36,140 nt of DNA from an uncultured Peptococcaceae bacterium (lineage in GTDB: Bacteria > Bacillota > Peptococcia > Peptococcales > Peptococcaceae): contig CALJRU010000037.1 of the NCBI GenBank assembly GCA_937976375.1, forward strand, positions 1-36,140, written 5' to 3'. Below the pieces are notes generated by a model. That model saw only the letters and a list, made by a program, of their open reading frames with translations. It was not told where the DNA came from and did not search any database. Positions 7,550-14,646 of this stretch are shown in pieces (the stretch's first letter is position 1; the number at the start of each line of letters is the position of its first letter). The translations under genes were made by a program, and so were the position numbers.

Positions 7550-9658
7550 TCAGGCGTCAAGGGCGGCATCCAGCGGCACATGGCGCGTCAGCGGACGCAT
7601 GCTGCGCAGGCTCACGCCAAGGGTGGAAAGGTTGTGCAGCGTGGCGGAGGCTGCTGGCGTCAATAGCCCTGCCACGCCAAGGACAATGAGGCTGCCGTTG
7701 AAGCCAATGACAAAGCGATAATTGGACTGGATGCGATGCATCAGTGCCATGGCGATGTGCCGCAGTGTCACCAATTCCCAGAGGCTGTCAGCAGCAATGG
7801 TGACATCGGCAATTTCACGAGCGATGGCTGCGCCGTCACTGATGGCGATGCCGCAGTCGGCTTCTGAGAGGGCTGGCGAATCGTTGATGCCGTCACCGAC
7901 CATGATTACTGTATGCCCCGCAGTGCGCTGTTCGGCCACAAAGCGTGCTTTGTCTGCAGGCAGCATTTCCGCGCAGAAATCATCGACGCCGGCATCATGA
8001 GCAATGGCGGCTGCCGTATGGCAGCTGTCGCCAGTAAGCATTATGGTGCGTGTGATGCCAAGGGTTCTGAGCTGGGCCAGGGCAGCGCGGGCTTCCTGGC
8101 GCAAAGGGTCTGAAATACAGATGACGGCGGCCAGTTCACCGCCAATGGCGAGATAGAGATGGGAATAAGCTGGTGAGAGTGCATCAAAGCGGTCGCTTTC
8201 TCCTTCCGGCAGGGTGACGCCTTCGTCTTCAAAAATGAAGTGGCGGCTGCCGATGCGCACACGTGTGCCGCCTACGGTGCTGGCGATGCCGTGGGCCACG
8301 ATGTAATCCACCTTGGAGTGAAATTCGTCGTGGCTGAGGCCGCGGCGTTTGGCTTCGGCAACAACGGCGTTGGCCATGGAATGGGGAAAATGTTCTTCCA
8401 AGCAGGCTGCCAGGCGCAGCATTTCTGCCTCCTCGTGGCCGCCGAATGGCACCACTTCTGCCACTTGCGGACAGGCATGGGTGAGGGTGCCGGTTTTGTC
8501 AAAAATGATGGTATCGGCGGTGGCAAGGGTTTCGAGAAATTTACCGCCTTTGACAGTGATGTGGTGTTTGGCGGCTTCGCGAATCGCTGAAAGCACCGCC
8601 AGCGGCATGGCCAGCTTGAGGGCGCAGCTGAAATCAACCATCAGCACGGAAAGCGCACGGGCTGGCGAGCGTGTGAGCGCAAGTGCGGCCAGGCTGCCCA
8701 AGAAGGTATAAGGCACAAGTTTGTCAGCCAGGCGGGAGGCCTTGGCCTCGCTGGCGCTTTTGAGCTGCTCGGATTGTTCGATCATGGCCACAATCTGGTC
8801 GTAACGGCTGCTGCCGGCGGCTTTTTTGACAGCGACAAGGCATTCGCCTTCTTCGACGACGGTGCCGGCGTAGACAACGCTGTCCACATGCTTCGGCACA
8901 GGCAGTGATTCGCCTGTCAGAGAGGCTTGGTTGACGGTGGCTTCACCGGCGGTGACGGTGCCATCCAGTGGAATGATGCCGCCGGCGCGGATGATGATGG
9001 TGTCACCGGGCTGCACTTGGCTGATTGGCGTCAGCACGTCAAGCTGATCGCTGCCGCGCACCCAGACGCGGTCCACATGGAGGGACATAGATTGGGCGAG
9101 GTCAGCGATGGATTTTTTGCGGGTCCATTCTTCCAGAAGTTCGCCGATTTCTAGCAGAAACATCACCGCACCAGCGGTGCTAAAGTCGCGCCGTGCCACT
9201 GAGATGCCGATGGAGAGGGCGTCCAGCAGCTCCACTTTGAGACGGCGCTGGCGCAGGCAGGCGAAGCCGCGGCGCATGAATGGCATCATGTGGCGCACCA
9301 GCCGCAGCAGGCGCAGCGGCCGTGGCAGAAAGAGACGGCAGCCAATGCGCATCAGCACCTTGCCGACGAGCTTTTCGCGGAATTGGCGATTGATGGCGCG
9401 TGCTGAAGATGCCGGCAGAAGTGTCTGGATGTCTGAATCCTGCCAGCGAAAATGGGCGATGGCGTCGATCACGGCGCGGCGATCGCCGTCGTAGCGGATA
9501 ATCGCATCACCAGTGCGTTCGAAAAGCTTTACATCGGTAATGGCAGGCTGCGCGCTCAGCCAGCGTTCGAGATGGTCGGCGTCAGCAAGGCGCAGGGGCT
9601 TATCGCTCAGCCGCAGACGCATGCGTCCGCGGCTTTCGTGTAGTAGGGTTGCCTTCAT
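7550..9658 (-). CDS. Heavy-metal-type (P1B-like) P-type ATPase with non-CPx metal motif
   Basis: A 702-residue membrane cation pump. The first 70 or so residues form a degenerate HMA-like domain (GRMRLRL, no CxxC). The actuator has SLTGES, the phosphorylation site is DKTGTLT with Asp near 387, and the hinge is GDGINDSPAL. The nucleotide-domain His motif reads EEHFPHSMA. The transmembrane metal site, normally CPC or SPC, reads DFSCALKLAMP (about residues 342-352), with no proline between the polar residues, so I do not assign a metal. The start at 9658 follows GGAGG at 7-base spacing. It sits at the end of a minus-strand cluster (AraC, microprotein, DUF6110) with a terminator-like hairpin just upstream. 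It is probably a metal exporter; the substrate is unknown. Confidence 0.9.
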   Translation of the reverse strand: MKATLLHESRGRMRLRLSDKPLRLADADHLERWLSAQPAITDVKLFERTGDAIIRYDGDRRAVIDAIAHFRWQDSDIQTLLPASSARAINRQFREKLVGKVLMRIGCRLFLPRPLRLLRLVRHMMPFMRRGFACLRQRRLKVELLDALSIGISVARRDFSTAGAVMFLLEIGELLEEWTRKKSIADLAQSMSLHVDRVWVRGSDQLDVLTPISQVQPGDTIIIRAGGIIPLDGTVTAGEATVNQASLTGESLPVPKHVDSVVYAGTVVEEGECLVAVKKAAGSSRYDQIVAMIEQSEQLKSASEAKASRLADKLVPYTFLGSLAALALTRSPARALSVLMVDFSCALKLAMPLAVLSAIREAAKHHITVKGGKFLETLATADTIIFDKTGTLTHACPQVAEVVPFGGHEEAEMLRLAACLEEHFPHSMANAVVAEAKRRGLSHDEFHSKVDYIVAHGIASTVGGTRVRIGSRHFIFEDEGVTLPEGESDRFDALSPAYSHLYLAIGGELAAVICISDPLRQEARAALAQLRTLGITRTIMLTGDSCHTAAAIAHDAGVDDFCAEMLPADKARFVAEQRTAGHTVIMVGDGINDSPALSEADCGIAISDGAAIAREIADVTIAADSLWELVTLRHIAMALMHRIQSNYRFVIGFNGSLIVLGVAGLLTPAASATLHNLSTLGVSLRSMRPLTRHVPLDAALDA

Positions 9659-9675
9659 GAGAATTCCTCCAATAC

Positions 9676-9703
9676 AAAAAAGAGCCGTGGTTCCTCACGG
9701 CTC
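9676..9703 (-). terminator. Intraoperon terminator between DUF6110-like gene and P-ATPase
   Basis: Read on the minus strand: GAGCCGTG, a 6-base loop, CACGGCTC, then six T residues. It lies 10 bases after the DUF6110-like stop and just before the ATPase ribosome site. It probably lowers ATPase expression relative to the two small upstream genes, or acts as a regulated attenuator. Confidence 0.75.
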
Positions 9704-9713
9704 CTGTGGTGCC

Positions 9714-10025
9714 TTATGCGTCTTTGCCGTCGGCTGGGTCGTTTTCCTCGTCGACATCAGCAGCATCAGCGATGTCATTGGCGGCGCGTTCGGCTTCTTC
9801 CTGGGCAGCGCGTTCATCGTTGAGATCCTGTGCGGCGGCGAGGATGTCATTGGCATTTTCCTGGACGGTGTCCACTGTGGTCATGACGCAGTCTTTGGCG
9901 CGCAATCCAGCAGCGGTTGCGTGGACATAGGCTTTCTTCGCATCCTTGCTGGTCAAAAGCTTGATGCCGACAGAGCCAAACAAGGTGCCGCCAGCAAAGC
10001 AGGCGATTTTTGAGAGGGTGTTCAT
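9714..10025 (-). CDS. DUF6110-family-like membrane-anchored protein
   Basis: A 103-residue protein. One hydrophobic N-terminal segment (about residues 5-25, ACFAGGTLFGSVGIKLL) is followed by a conserved block TSKDAKKAYVHATAAGLRAK and then a long charged, probably helical tail rich in Glu, Asp and Ala. I recognise the pattern as DUF6110, a family of unknown function that I recall from Firmicutes next to HMA-type P-ATPases; this is from memory, not a search. The start follows AAAGGAC. It lies 18 bases downstream of the microprotein gene and 55 bases upstream of the ATPase. A partner or chaperone of the pump is a reasonable inference but unproven. Confidence 0.7.
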   Translation of the reverse strand: MNTLSKIACFAGGTLFGSVGIKLLTSKDAKKAYVHATAAGLRAKDCVMTTVDTVQENANDILAAAQDLNDERAAQEEAERAANDIADAADVDEENDPADGKDA

Positions 10026-10043
10026 TGTTCAACGTCCTTTCTA

Positions 10044-10124
10044 TTACTTATGATTGTAACCGGTCAGTAAAAGCATCACCATGCAAAACAGGGCACTCCA
10101 AGCCCAAAAACGGTGTTGTTTCAT
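10044..10124 (-). CDS. 26-residue single-helix membrane microprotein
   Basis: A very small ORF starting MKQHRFWAWSALFCMVM and ending TGYNHK. A basic N-terminus, one hydrophobic helix of about 17 residues (with two Trp) and a short basic tail predict a single-span membrane peptide. GGAAGGAGGG stands 6 bases before the ATG, one of the best ribosome sites in the window, and the stop is 18 bases before the next gene. The shape and position argue that it is real. It is preceded by an extended -10 promoter. Function unknown; as first gene of the P-ATPase/DUF6110 cluster it may be a regulatory or accessory subunit of the pump. Confidence 0.72.
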   Translation of the reverse strand: MKQHRFWAWSALFCMVMLLLTGYNHK

Positions 10125-10162
10125 GGTCAACCCTCCTTCCAACCAGGTTCGTTCCATCTTTT

Positions 10163-10191
10163 AGTATAGCAAGGCGGCGCGGACAAATTAT
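10163..10191 (-). promoter_or_regulatory. Promoter of microprotein-DUF6110-ATPase unit
   Basis: On the minus strand, TG-C-TATACT (extended -10; TATACT at 10168-10163) lies 38 bases before the microprotein start codon. The -35 region (about 10191-10186) is poor, consistent with dependence on an activator such as the AraC protein encoded immediately upstream. Confidence 0.5.
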
Positions 10192-10218
10192 GCCGGATCA
10201 GGCGCAATGAGTGCCCTT

Positions 10219-11112
10219 TCAGACATGATTGCGCCGGTATTGGCCAGGGGTGGCGCCATAACGGCGAACGAAGGCACTGCTGAATTGACTGGTGCTGCTG
10301 TAGCCCACCTCGTGGGCGATCTCGAGCACGGTCATCGAACTTTTGCGCAGCAGGCAGGCGGCGTGCGCCAGACGCTGCTCTTGAAGCCAGGCGTGGACGG
10401 GCTGACCATAGCAATGGCGAAATGCCCGTTTCAGCACTGTCTGCGAAAGGCCGAAGCGGGCGCTGAGGGCGTCGATGGTGAGTTTTTCGCTGAGATGCTG
10501 GCGCATGTAGGCGGTGATTTCTGCGAGAAGCGGCGTCAGGGCGTGGTCAGCATGGGGTGGGCGCGAAGATGCTGTGGCAAAAAGATCGTGACAGCTCAGG
10601 AGATAGAGCAGTTCCAGCGATTTCAAAAGACAATAGCGGCCCTGTTCTTCGGCGCTCAAGGTTTCGAGGGTATCAAAGACCCCGCCCGACCATGGTGAAG
10701 CCCCGATCACGGCACTGCCGCCGCAGTCGCGCATGCGGCGGCTGACAGCAGCCGTGTTTAAGAATTGACCGCCGGTTAGGGCGCAGAGCGTTTGTAAACT
10801 GTCGCGTGCCTGGAGGGCGTCCACTGCCACCAGTGTGCCGCCAAGATCACCACTGAGGCAGGCGGCCGTGATGGCGCTTGCGTCGCTGAGCAGGAAAATG
10901 CCTCGCGCTTGTACGCTGAGCCGATCCTGGCGGCGCTGAATATGCAGGCTTCCGCTGTGGCAGAAAAAAGCTTCAAAATGCATGGGTGCCAGCACAGGTG
11001 CCAGGGCATGGGTGGCCTTGTCTGCTGTGCCTGAAAAACGACAAAGGCGCACCCCCTTGATCGGTGTGCACCAAATGCCATTGGCACTGCGTTGTAAATA
11101 TTCAGCCAGCAC
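10219..11112 (-). CDS. AraC-family transcriptional regulator
   Basis: A 297-residue regulator. The N-terminal 180 residues form a variable sensory domain I cannot assign. The C-terminal 100 residues carry the paired AraC HTH motifs (LTIDALSARFGLSQTVLKRA and ILEIAHEVGY-type, SQFSSAFVRRYGATPGQYRR). It starts at GTG 11112, supported by GGAGGG 6 bases upstream. It heads the minus-strand cluster microprotein-DUF6110-ATPase and is divergent from the MFS gene at 11380, so either could be its target. A good promoter and two direct repeats lie upstream. Confidence 0.92.
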   Translation of the reverse strand: MLAEYLQRSANGIWCTPIKGVRLCRFSGTADKATHALAPVLAPMHFEAFFCHSGSLHIQRRQDRLSVQARGIFLLSDASAITAACLSGDLGGTLVAVDALQARDSLQTLCALTGGQFLNTAAVSRRMRDCGGSAVIGASPWSGGVFDTLETLSAEEQGRYCLLKSLELLYLLSCHDLFATASSRPPHADHALTPLLAEITAYMRQHLSEKLTIDALSARFGLSQTVLKRAFRHCYGQPVHAWLQEQRLAHAACLLRKSSMTVLEIAHEVGYSSTSQFSSAFVRRYGATPGQYRRNHV

Positions 11113-11142
11113 GATGATCCCTCCTTCATCATGATTGTTGAC

Positions 11143-11206
11143 AATTAGATTAAGCTAACTCCATGATACGTCAGCAATAACTGTTTGTCAATTGCTTTAT
11201 GCTAAC
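11143..11206. promoter_or_regulatory. Direct repeats, candidate AraC operator
   Basis: Two 17-base direct repeats, AATTAGATTAAGCTAAC (11143-11159) and AATTGCTTTATGCTAAC (11190-11206), agree at 13 of 17 positions. They are 47 bases apart and flank the araC-type promoter. Direct repeats are the usual AraC-family operator form. Confidence 0.45.
11163..11191 (-). promoter_or_regulatory. araC-type gene promoter
   Basis: On the minus strand a perfect TTGACA (11191-11186), 17 bases and TATCAT (11168-11163), 50 bases before the GTG start at 11112. The -35 overlaps one of the direct repeats, suggesting autoregulation. Confidence 0.7.
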
Positions 11207-11336
11207 CATTTGCTCTTTGGCGGTTACCAAATTTATCGAAGGGTAAAGAGATATCTACCTAAAATATGAATGACCACGCTGACGATGATGGTGGTACTAT
11301 AAAAGAAAGAATTTTATTGCGTGGGAGGCCTGTGAG

Positions 11337-11390
11337 ATGGTTTATGCTGTGCAGGCTGGCTGCCAGAAGGAGGCGCGCCATGATCATTAA
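11337..11390 (+). CDS. 17-codon upstream ORF overlapping the first MFS gene
   Basis: ATG at 11337 with GGGAGG 8 bases upstream, encoding MVYAVQAGCQKEARHDH and stopping inside the MFS gene (11-base overlap). The ending QKEARHDH resembles the REEARRDH ending of the cytidylate-kinase-like protein, which overlaps the second MFS gene by the same 11 bases. It is either a coupling leader peptide or the worn-down 3' end of a second kinase gene left after duplication. Confidence 0.4.
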   Translation: MVYAVQAGCQKEARHDH

Positions 11391-12534
11391 GTTGTTCACG
11401 CGCGACATCAGTCTGGTTTTTGCAGCCAGCTTTTTTTATATGTCGTGTTCGTTTATTGCAACGCCGCTGATCGCTGGTTTTTCAGAAAGTCTCGGCGCTG
11501 GCGCGTTGTTTATGAGTGTGATCGGTGCCACGTTTAATACGGTGGCGCTGTTGTCGCGTCCATTTGTGGGCAATCTCGCCGATAAGCTCAGCCGTTACAA
11601 GCTGTCGTCGATTGGCGCGCTGCTCATGCTCATCGGCTGTTTGGGCTATGTGTGCGCACCGGCGCCATGGATGGTCATGATTGGGCGTGTGATTCACGGC
11701 CTCGGTATGTCCTGCTGCTCGATTTGTCTGTCGACGTGGATTGCTGGGCTGTTGCCGAAGGAAAACCTTGGCGCCGGCATGGGGCTTTACGGTGCCACCA
11801 ACGCCCTCGGCATGGCGATTGCGCCGGCGCTGGGCATTGTCATTTATGAGCGTGTCGGTTATCGTCCGGTCTTTATCATCGGCACGGTGCTGTGCGTGCT
11901 GACGCTGGTGTTTGTACACTTTGTCAGCGACAAAGGCGAGCCGCATCCTCAGGCCGCCAAGAAACGTCACCACGGCATTGTAGCGCCGAATGTGGTGCCG
12001 GTGGGGCTCATCATCATGCTGTTCGCCATTCCTTACTGCGCCACCCAATCGTATCTGGTGAACTATATTGCGGCGCGTGACCTGTCGGTGCATGCGGGCT
12101 GGTTCTTCCCGTTTTATGCGATTGTGCTTTTGGTGCTGCGTCTGTCGTTTGCCAATCAGTTTGACAAGCGTCCGTTCCATTTCTTCCTTTTTGCCAGCTC
12201 AGGCTGTGCTTTGGTGAGCCTGTTTCTGCTCAACAGCATGCACAGCAATTGGATGCTCCTTTTGGCGGCCATTTTCATGGCAGGCGGCTATGGCATTATG
12301 TGCTCCATCTGCCAATCTACGGCGGTGCTTTTGGTGGACGAAAGCGAGCGCGGCCTCGGCAACAGCACCTACTACATCGGCATCGACCTTGGCATGGCAG
12401 TGGGGGCCTTCATTGGCGGGCTGCTCTATGGCTATCTGCCACTGACGCTTTTTTATCCAATTCTGGCACTGACGGTGCCGCTGTCCATTGTGGTTTATGT
12501 GGTCAGCCGCAAACGGTTCCAAGGCTTGCGCTGA
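11380..12534 (+). CDS. MFS transporter, copy 1
   Basis: A 384-residue major facilitator with about 12 hydrophobic segments. The cytoplasmic loop motif A is visible as GNLADKLSRYKLSSIG near residue 65-80. The start at 11380 follows AGAAGGAGG by 6 bases; a longer frame from 11266 has no ribosome site. The protein is closely similar along its whole length to the MFS protein at 13255 (shared blocks include TPLIAGFSESLGA, LGAGMGLYG/IGAGMGLYG, MLFAIPYCATQS, FMAGGYGIMCS), so the two are paralogues from a local duplication. Substrate unknown; short drug-exporter-like or metabolite permeases of this type are common. It is followed by its own terminator, which separates it from the kinase gene. Confidence 0.9.
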   Translation: MIIKLFTRDISLVFAASFFYMSCSFIATPLIAGFSESLGAGALFMSVIGATFNTVALLSRPFVGNLADKLSRYKLSSIGALLMLIGCLGYVCAPAPWMVMIGRVIHGLGMSCCSICLSTWIAGLLPKENLGAGMGLYGATNALGMAIAPALGIVIYERVGYRPVFIIGTVLCVLTLVFVHFVSDKGEPHPQAAKKRHHGIVAPNVVPVGLIIMLFAIPYCATQSYLVNYIAARDLSVHAGWFFPFYAIVLLVLRLSFANQFDKRPFHFFLFASSGCALVSLFLLNSMHSNWMLLLAAIFMAGGYGIMCSICQSTAVLLVDESERGLGNSTYYIGIDLGMAVGAFIGGLLYGYLPLTLFYPILALTVPLSIVVYVVSRKRFQGLR

Positions 12535-12540
12535 TTTTAC

Positions 12541-12563
12541 GCCCGGCTTTGCCGGGCTTTTTT
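12541..12563 (+). terminator. Terminator after MFS copy 1
   Basis: A 7-bp GC stem GCCCGGC/GCCGGGC with a three-T loop and six T residues, beginning 6 bases after the stop codon. Confidence 0.9.
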
Positions 12564-12585
12564 GCTGCCGCTTTCAGAAAAAAAG

Positions 12586-12594
12586 TGCTATTAT
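12586..12594 (+). promoter_or_regulatory. Extended -10 promoter candidate before the kinase-like gene
   Basis: TG-C-TATTAT with no good -35, 57 bases before the kinase-like start and just after the preceding terminator. A promoter is needed here because of that terminator. Confidence 0.35.
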
Positions 12595-12650
12595 TAGAAG
12601 GCAGAACAGAAAGATAAAAACATCATTTTATGTTGAAGGAGGATGTCATC

Positions 12651-13265
12651 ATGGCACAACTGCCCATCATCACCGTCAGCCGTGAATTCGGCAGCGGTGG
12701 TCACAGCATCGCCCTGGCGCTGTCGCAGCGACTCGGCGTGCCGTTTTATGATAAAGAAATCGTTCTCGCGGCCACAGAAAAAAGCGGCTTCAGCGAAGAC
12801 TATGTGGCCCATCAGGGCGAACATTTGAATACCAGTGAGCGCTTGTGGAGCCGCTTTCTGCGAGCGAATGCACCAGGCTATGAGGACCCGCAGGAAGCGC
12901 TCTATGCCATTCAGCGGCACATCATCCTCGATTATGCCACGCAGCCCTGCATCATCGTTGGGCGGGCGGCCGATCACATCTTGACGGAAGCGGGCGTCGA
13001 TGCCCTTCATGTGTTCATTCATGGGCGCGATGATTTCCGTGCGCAGCGTGTGCTGGCGCGTTATGGCGAAACCGACACCGACATTATGACGCGTCTGCGC
13101 GAGAAAGACCGTGCCCGCGCCGATTTTTACGAGCATTTTACGGGCTTGCGCTGGGGCGACGCGAAAAACTTCCATGTCTGCCTGGATACGTCGATGCTCG
13201 GGGTGGAGACCTGTGTTGACATTCTTGCTGATATTTTGCGGGAGGAGGCGCGACGTGATCACTAA
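12651..13265 (+). CDS. Cytidylate-kinase-like protein
   Basis: A 204-residue P-loop kinase-like protein. The N-terminus PIITVSREFGSGGHSIALAL carries a G-S-G-G-H phosphate loop typical of the 'cytidylate kinase-like' family rather than of true Cmk. IIVGRAADHIL and the arginine-rich lid region (RLREKDRARADFYEHFTG) also match. The natural phosphate acceptor of this family is not established. The ATG at 12651 is set by AAGGAGG 8 bases upstream. Its 3' end overlaps the next MFS gene by 11 bases, so the two are translationally coupled and may work on the same compound (modification plus transport); that link is inference. Confidence 0.85.
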   Translation: MAQLPIITVSREFGSGGHSIALALSQRLGVPFYDKEIVLAATEKSGFSEDYVAHQGEHLNTSERLWSRFLRANAPGYEDPQEALYAIQRHIILDYATQPCIIVGRAADHILTEAGVDALHVFIHGRDDFRAQRVLARYGETDTDIMTRLREKDRARADFYEHFTGLRWGDAKNFHVCLDTSMLGVETCVDILADILREEARRDH

Positions 13266-14406
13266 ACTGTTGTCGCGCGATGTGAGCCTGATTCTCATCG
13301 CCAGTTTCTTTTATATGGCTTGCCCAATGATGGTCACCCCGCTGATCGCTGGTTTTTCCGAAAGCCTTGGCGCCAGCGCGGTGCTCATGGGATTTGTCGG
13401 TGGCATGATGAATATTGTTTCCCTTTGCTGCCGGCCTTTTGTCGGCAATCTGGCCGACAAGGTCAGCAAGTATCGGCTGTCGACCATTGGCTCCCTGCTC
13501 ATGATTGTGGCTTGCATCGGCTATGTGTTGGCGCCATCGTCGGCGGTTATTGTGTTGGCGCGCATTGTCAATGGCATTGGTTTTTCCTGCTGCAGCGTCT
13601 GCATGGCGACGTGGATCTCCAATCTGCTGCCTAAGGAGCGCATCGGCGCCGGCATGGGGCTTTATGGCACCATGAACGCCCTGGCCATGGCCATCGCACC
13701 GGCGCTGGGCATCAGCCTCTATGGGCGCATCGGTTATCGTGTCGCTTTTATCGTTGCCACCGCTCTGGCTGTGATGGTATTGTTCACCATTCAGTGTGTC
13801 CATGATAAGGGCGAGGTGTGGCAACGTGCTGCTGGCTCTAAACACAGCGGCTTTGTGGCCGTGGATGTATTGCCGGTGGCAGCCATCATCATGCTGTTTG
13901 CCATTCCCTATTGTGCCACACAGTCGTTTTTGGTCAGCTATATTGCTGCCCGCGGCCTCGCTGTCAGCGCTGGGTTCTTTTTCCCGCTTTATGCGGTTGT
14001 GCTATTGGTGCTGCGCCTGTCGCTGGCCAATTGGTTTGACAAGAAACCGTTCCTGTTCTTCCTCGGCGCTTGTTCGGTCTGCATGCTGGCCAGTATTGCC
14101 TTTTTGACGGACATGGAAAATGATTGGCTGCTTTTTGCTGCAGCGGCGTTTATGGCAGGCGGCTACGGCATCATGTGTTCGGTTTGTCAATCGACGGCCA
14201 TTCTTCTGGTTGGCGTGGAAAAGCGCGGCCTGGCCAACAGCACCTATTACATTGGTTTCGACCTTGGCATGGCGTTGGGGCCAATCATCGGCGGCCTTCT
14301 CTATGGTCATGTGCCCATCGTTTTCTTTTATCCGGTGCTGGCATTGGTGGTGCCGCTGGAGCTTCTTGTATACGTTTTCAATCGTCGGCGTTTTCGCCAT
14401 GTTTAA
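13255..14406 (+). CDS. MFS transporter, copy 2
   Basis: A 383-residue major facilitator and paralogue of the gene at 11380, starting at GTG 13255 within the end of the kinase-like gene; GGGAGGAGG lies about 6 bases upstream. Motif A reads GNLADKVSKYRLSTIG. About 12 membrane segments; conserved blocks include FDLGMALGPIIGGLLYG. A plain reading from the upstream in-frame ATG at 13111 would run backwards through the kinase gene in another frame and is not credible. The coupling with a kinase-like enzyme suggests an exported or imported phosphorylatable metabolite, but nothing in the sequence identifies it. Confidence 0.9.
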   Translation: MITKLLSRDVSLILIASFFYMACPMMVTPLIAGFSESLGASAVLMGFVGGMMNIVSLCCRPFVGNLADKVSKYRLSTIGSLLMIVACIGYVLAPSSAVIVLARIVNGIGFSCCSVCMATWISNLLPKERIGAGMGLYGTMNALAMAIAPALGISLYGRIGYRVAFIVATALAVMVLFTIQCVHDKGEVWQRAAGSKHSGFVAVDVLPVAAIIMLFAIPYCATQSFLVSYIAARGLAVSAGFFFPLYAVVLLVLRLSLANWFDKKPFLFFLGACSVCMLASIAFLTDMENDWLLFAAAAFMAGGYGIMCSVCQSTAILLVGVEKRGLANSTYYIGFDLGMALGPIIGGLLYGHVPIVFFYPVLALVVPLELLVYVFNRRRFRHV

Positions 14407-14418
14407 GCAATGGTTTTT

Positions 14419-14462
14419 CAGCGTTTGCTGTGATCGTGGATCATGGCAGACGCTGTTTTTTT
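14419..14462 (+). terminator. Terminator after MFS copy 2
   Basis: A 17-bp stem with three G-T pairs (14419-14435 with 14439-14455), a GTG loop and seven T residues, 12 bases after the stop. Confidence 0.9.
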
Positions 14463-14646
14463 GCAGATTGATAGAAAAAAGGTAACTTTTTCTTAAAAAG
14501 CTTAAAAATAGTCATTATATTACTATACCGGAGTTGTATGGTTTGGTATGATCTTGTCGACAAATGATAAGCTTCAATGAATGAAAATAAATGCATTGAT
14601 TTCTTATCGGTGATGAAAAACCAAAAGGAAAGGAAGCGATGAAGGA
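14463..14646 (+). promoter_or_regulatory. AT-rich upstream region and promoter of M60 operon
   Basis: This stretch is much more AT-rich than its surroundings. TG-G-TATGAT at 14544-14552 is an extended -10 candidate. ATACC/GGTAT arms (14524-14528 and 14545-14549) form a small inverted repeat around it. TCAATG and CATTGA (about 14574-14600) form another. The transcript would have a leader of about 90 bases. I see no small gene. Confidence 0.4.

Noticed and set aside
13111..13254. Upstream in-frame extension of MFS copy 2
   Set aside because: It overlaps coding sequence of the kinase-like gene in a different frame. The alignment with MFS copy 1 supports the start at GTG 13255.
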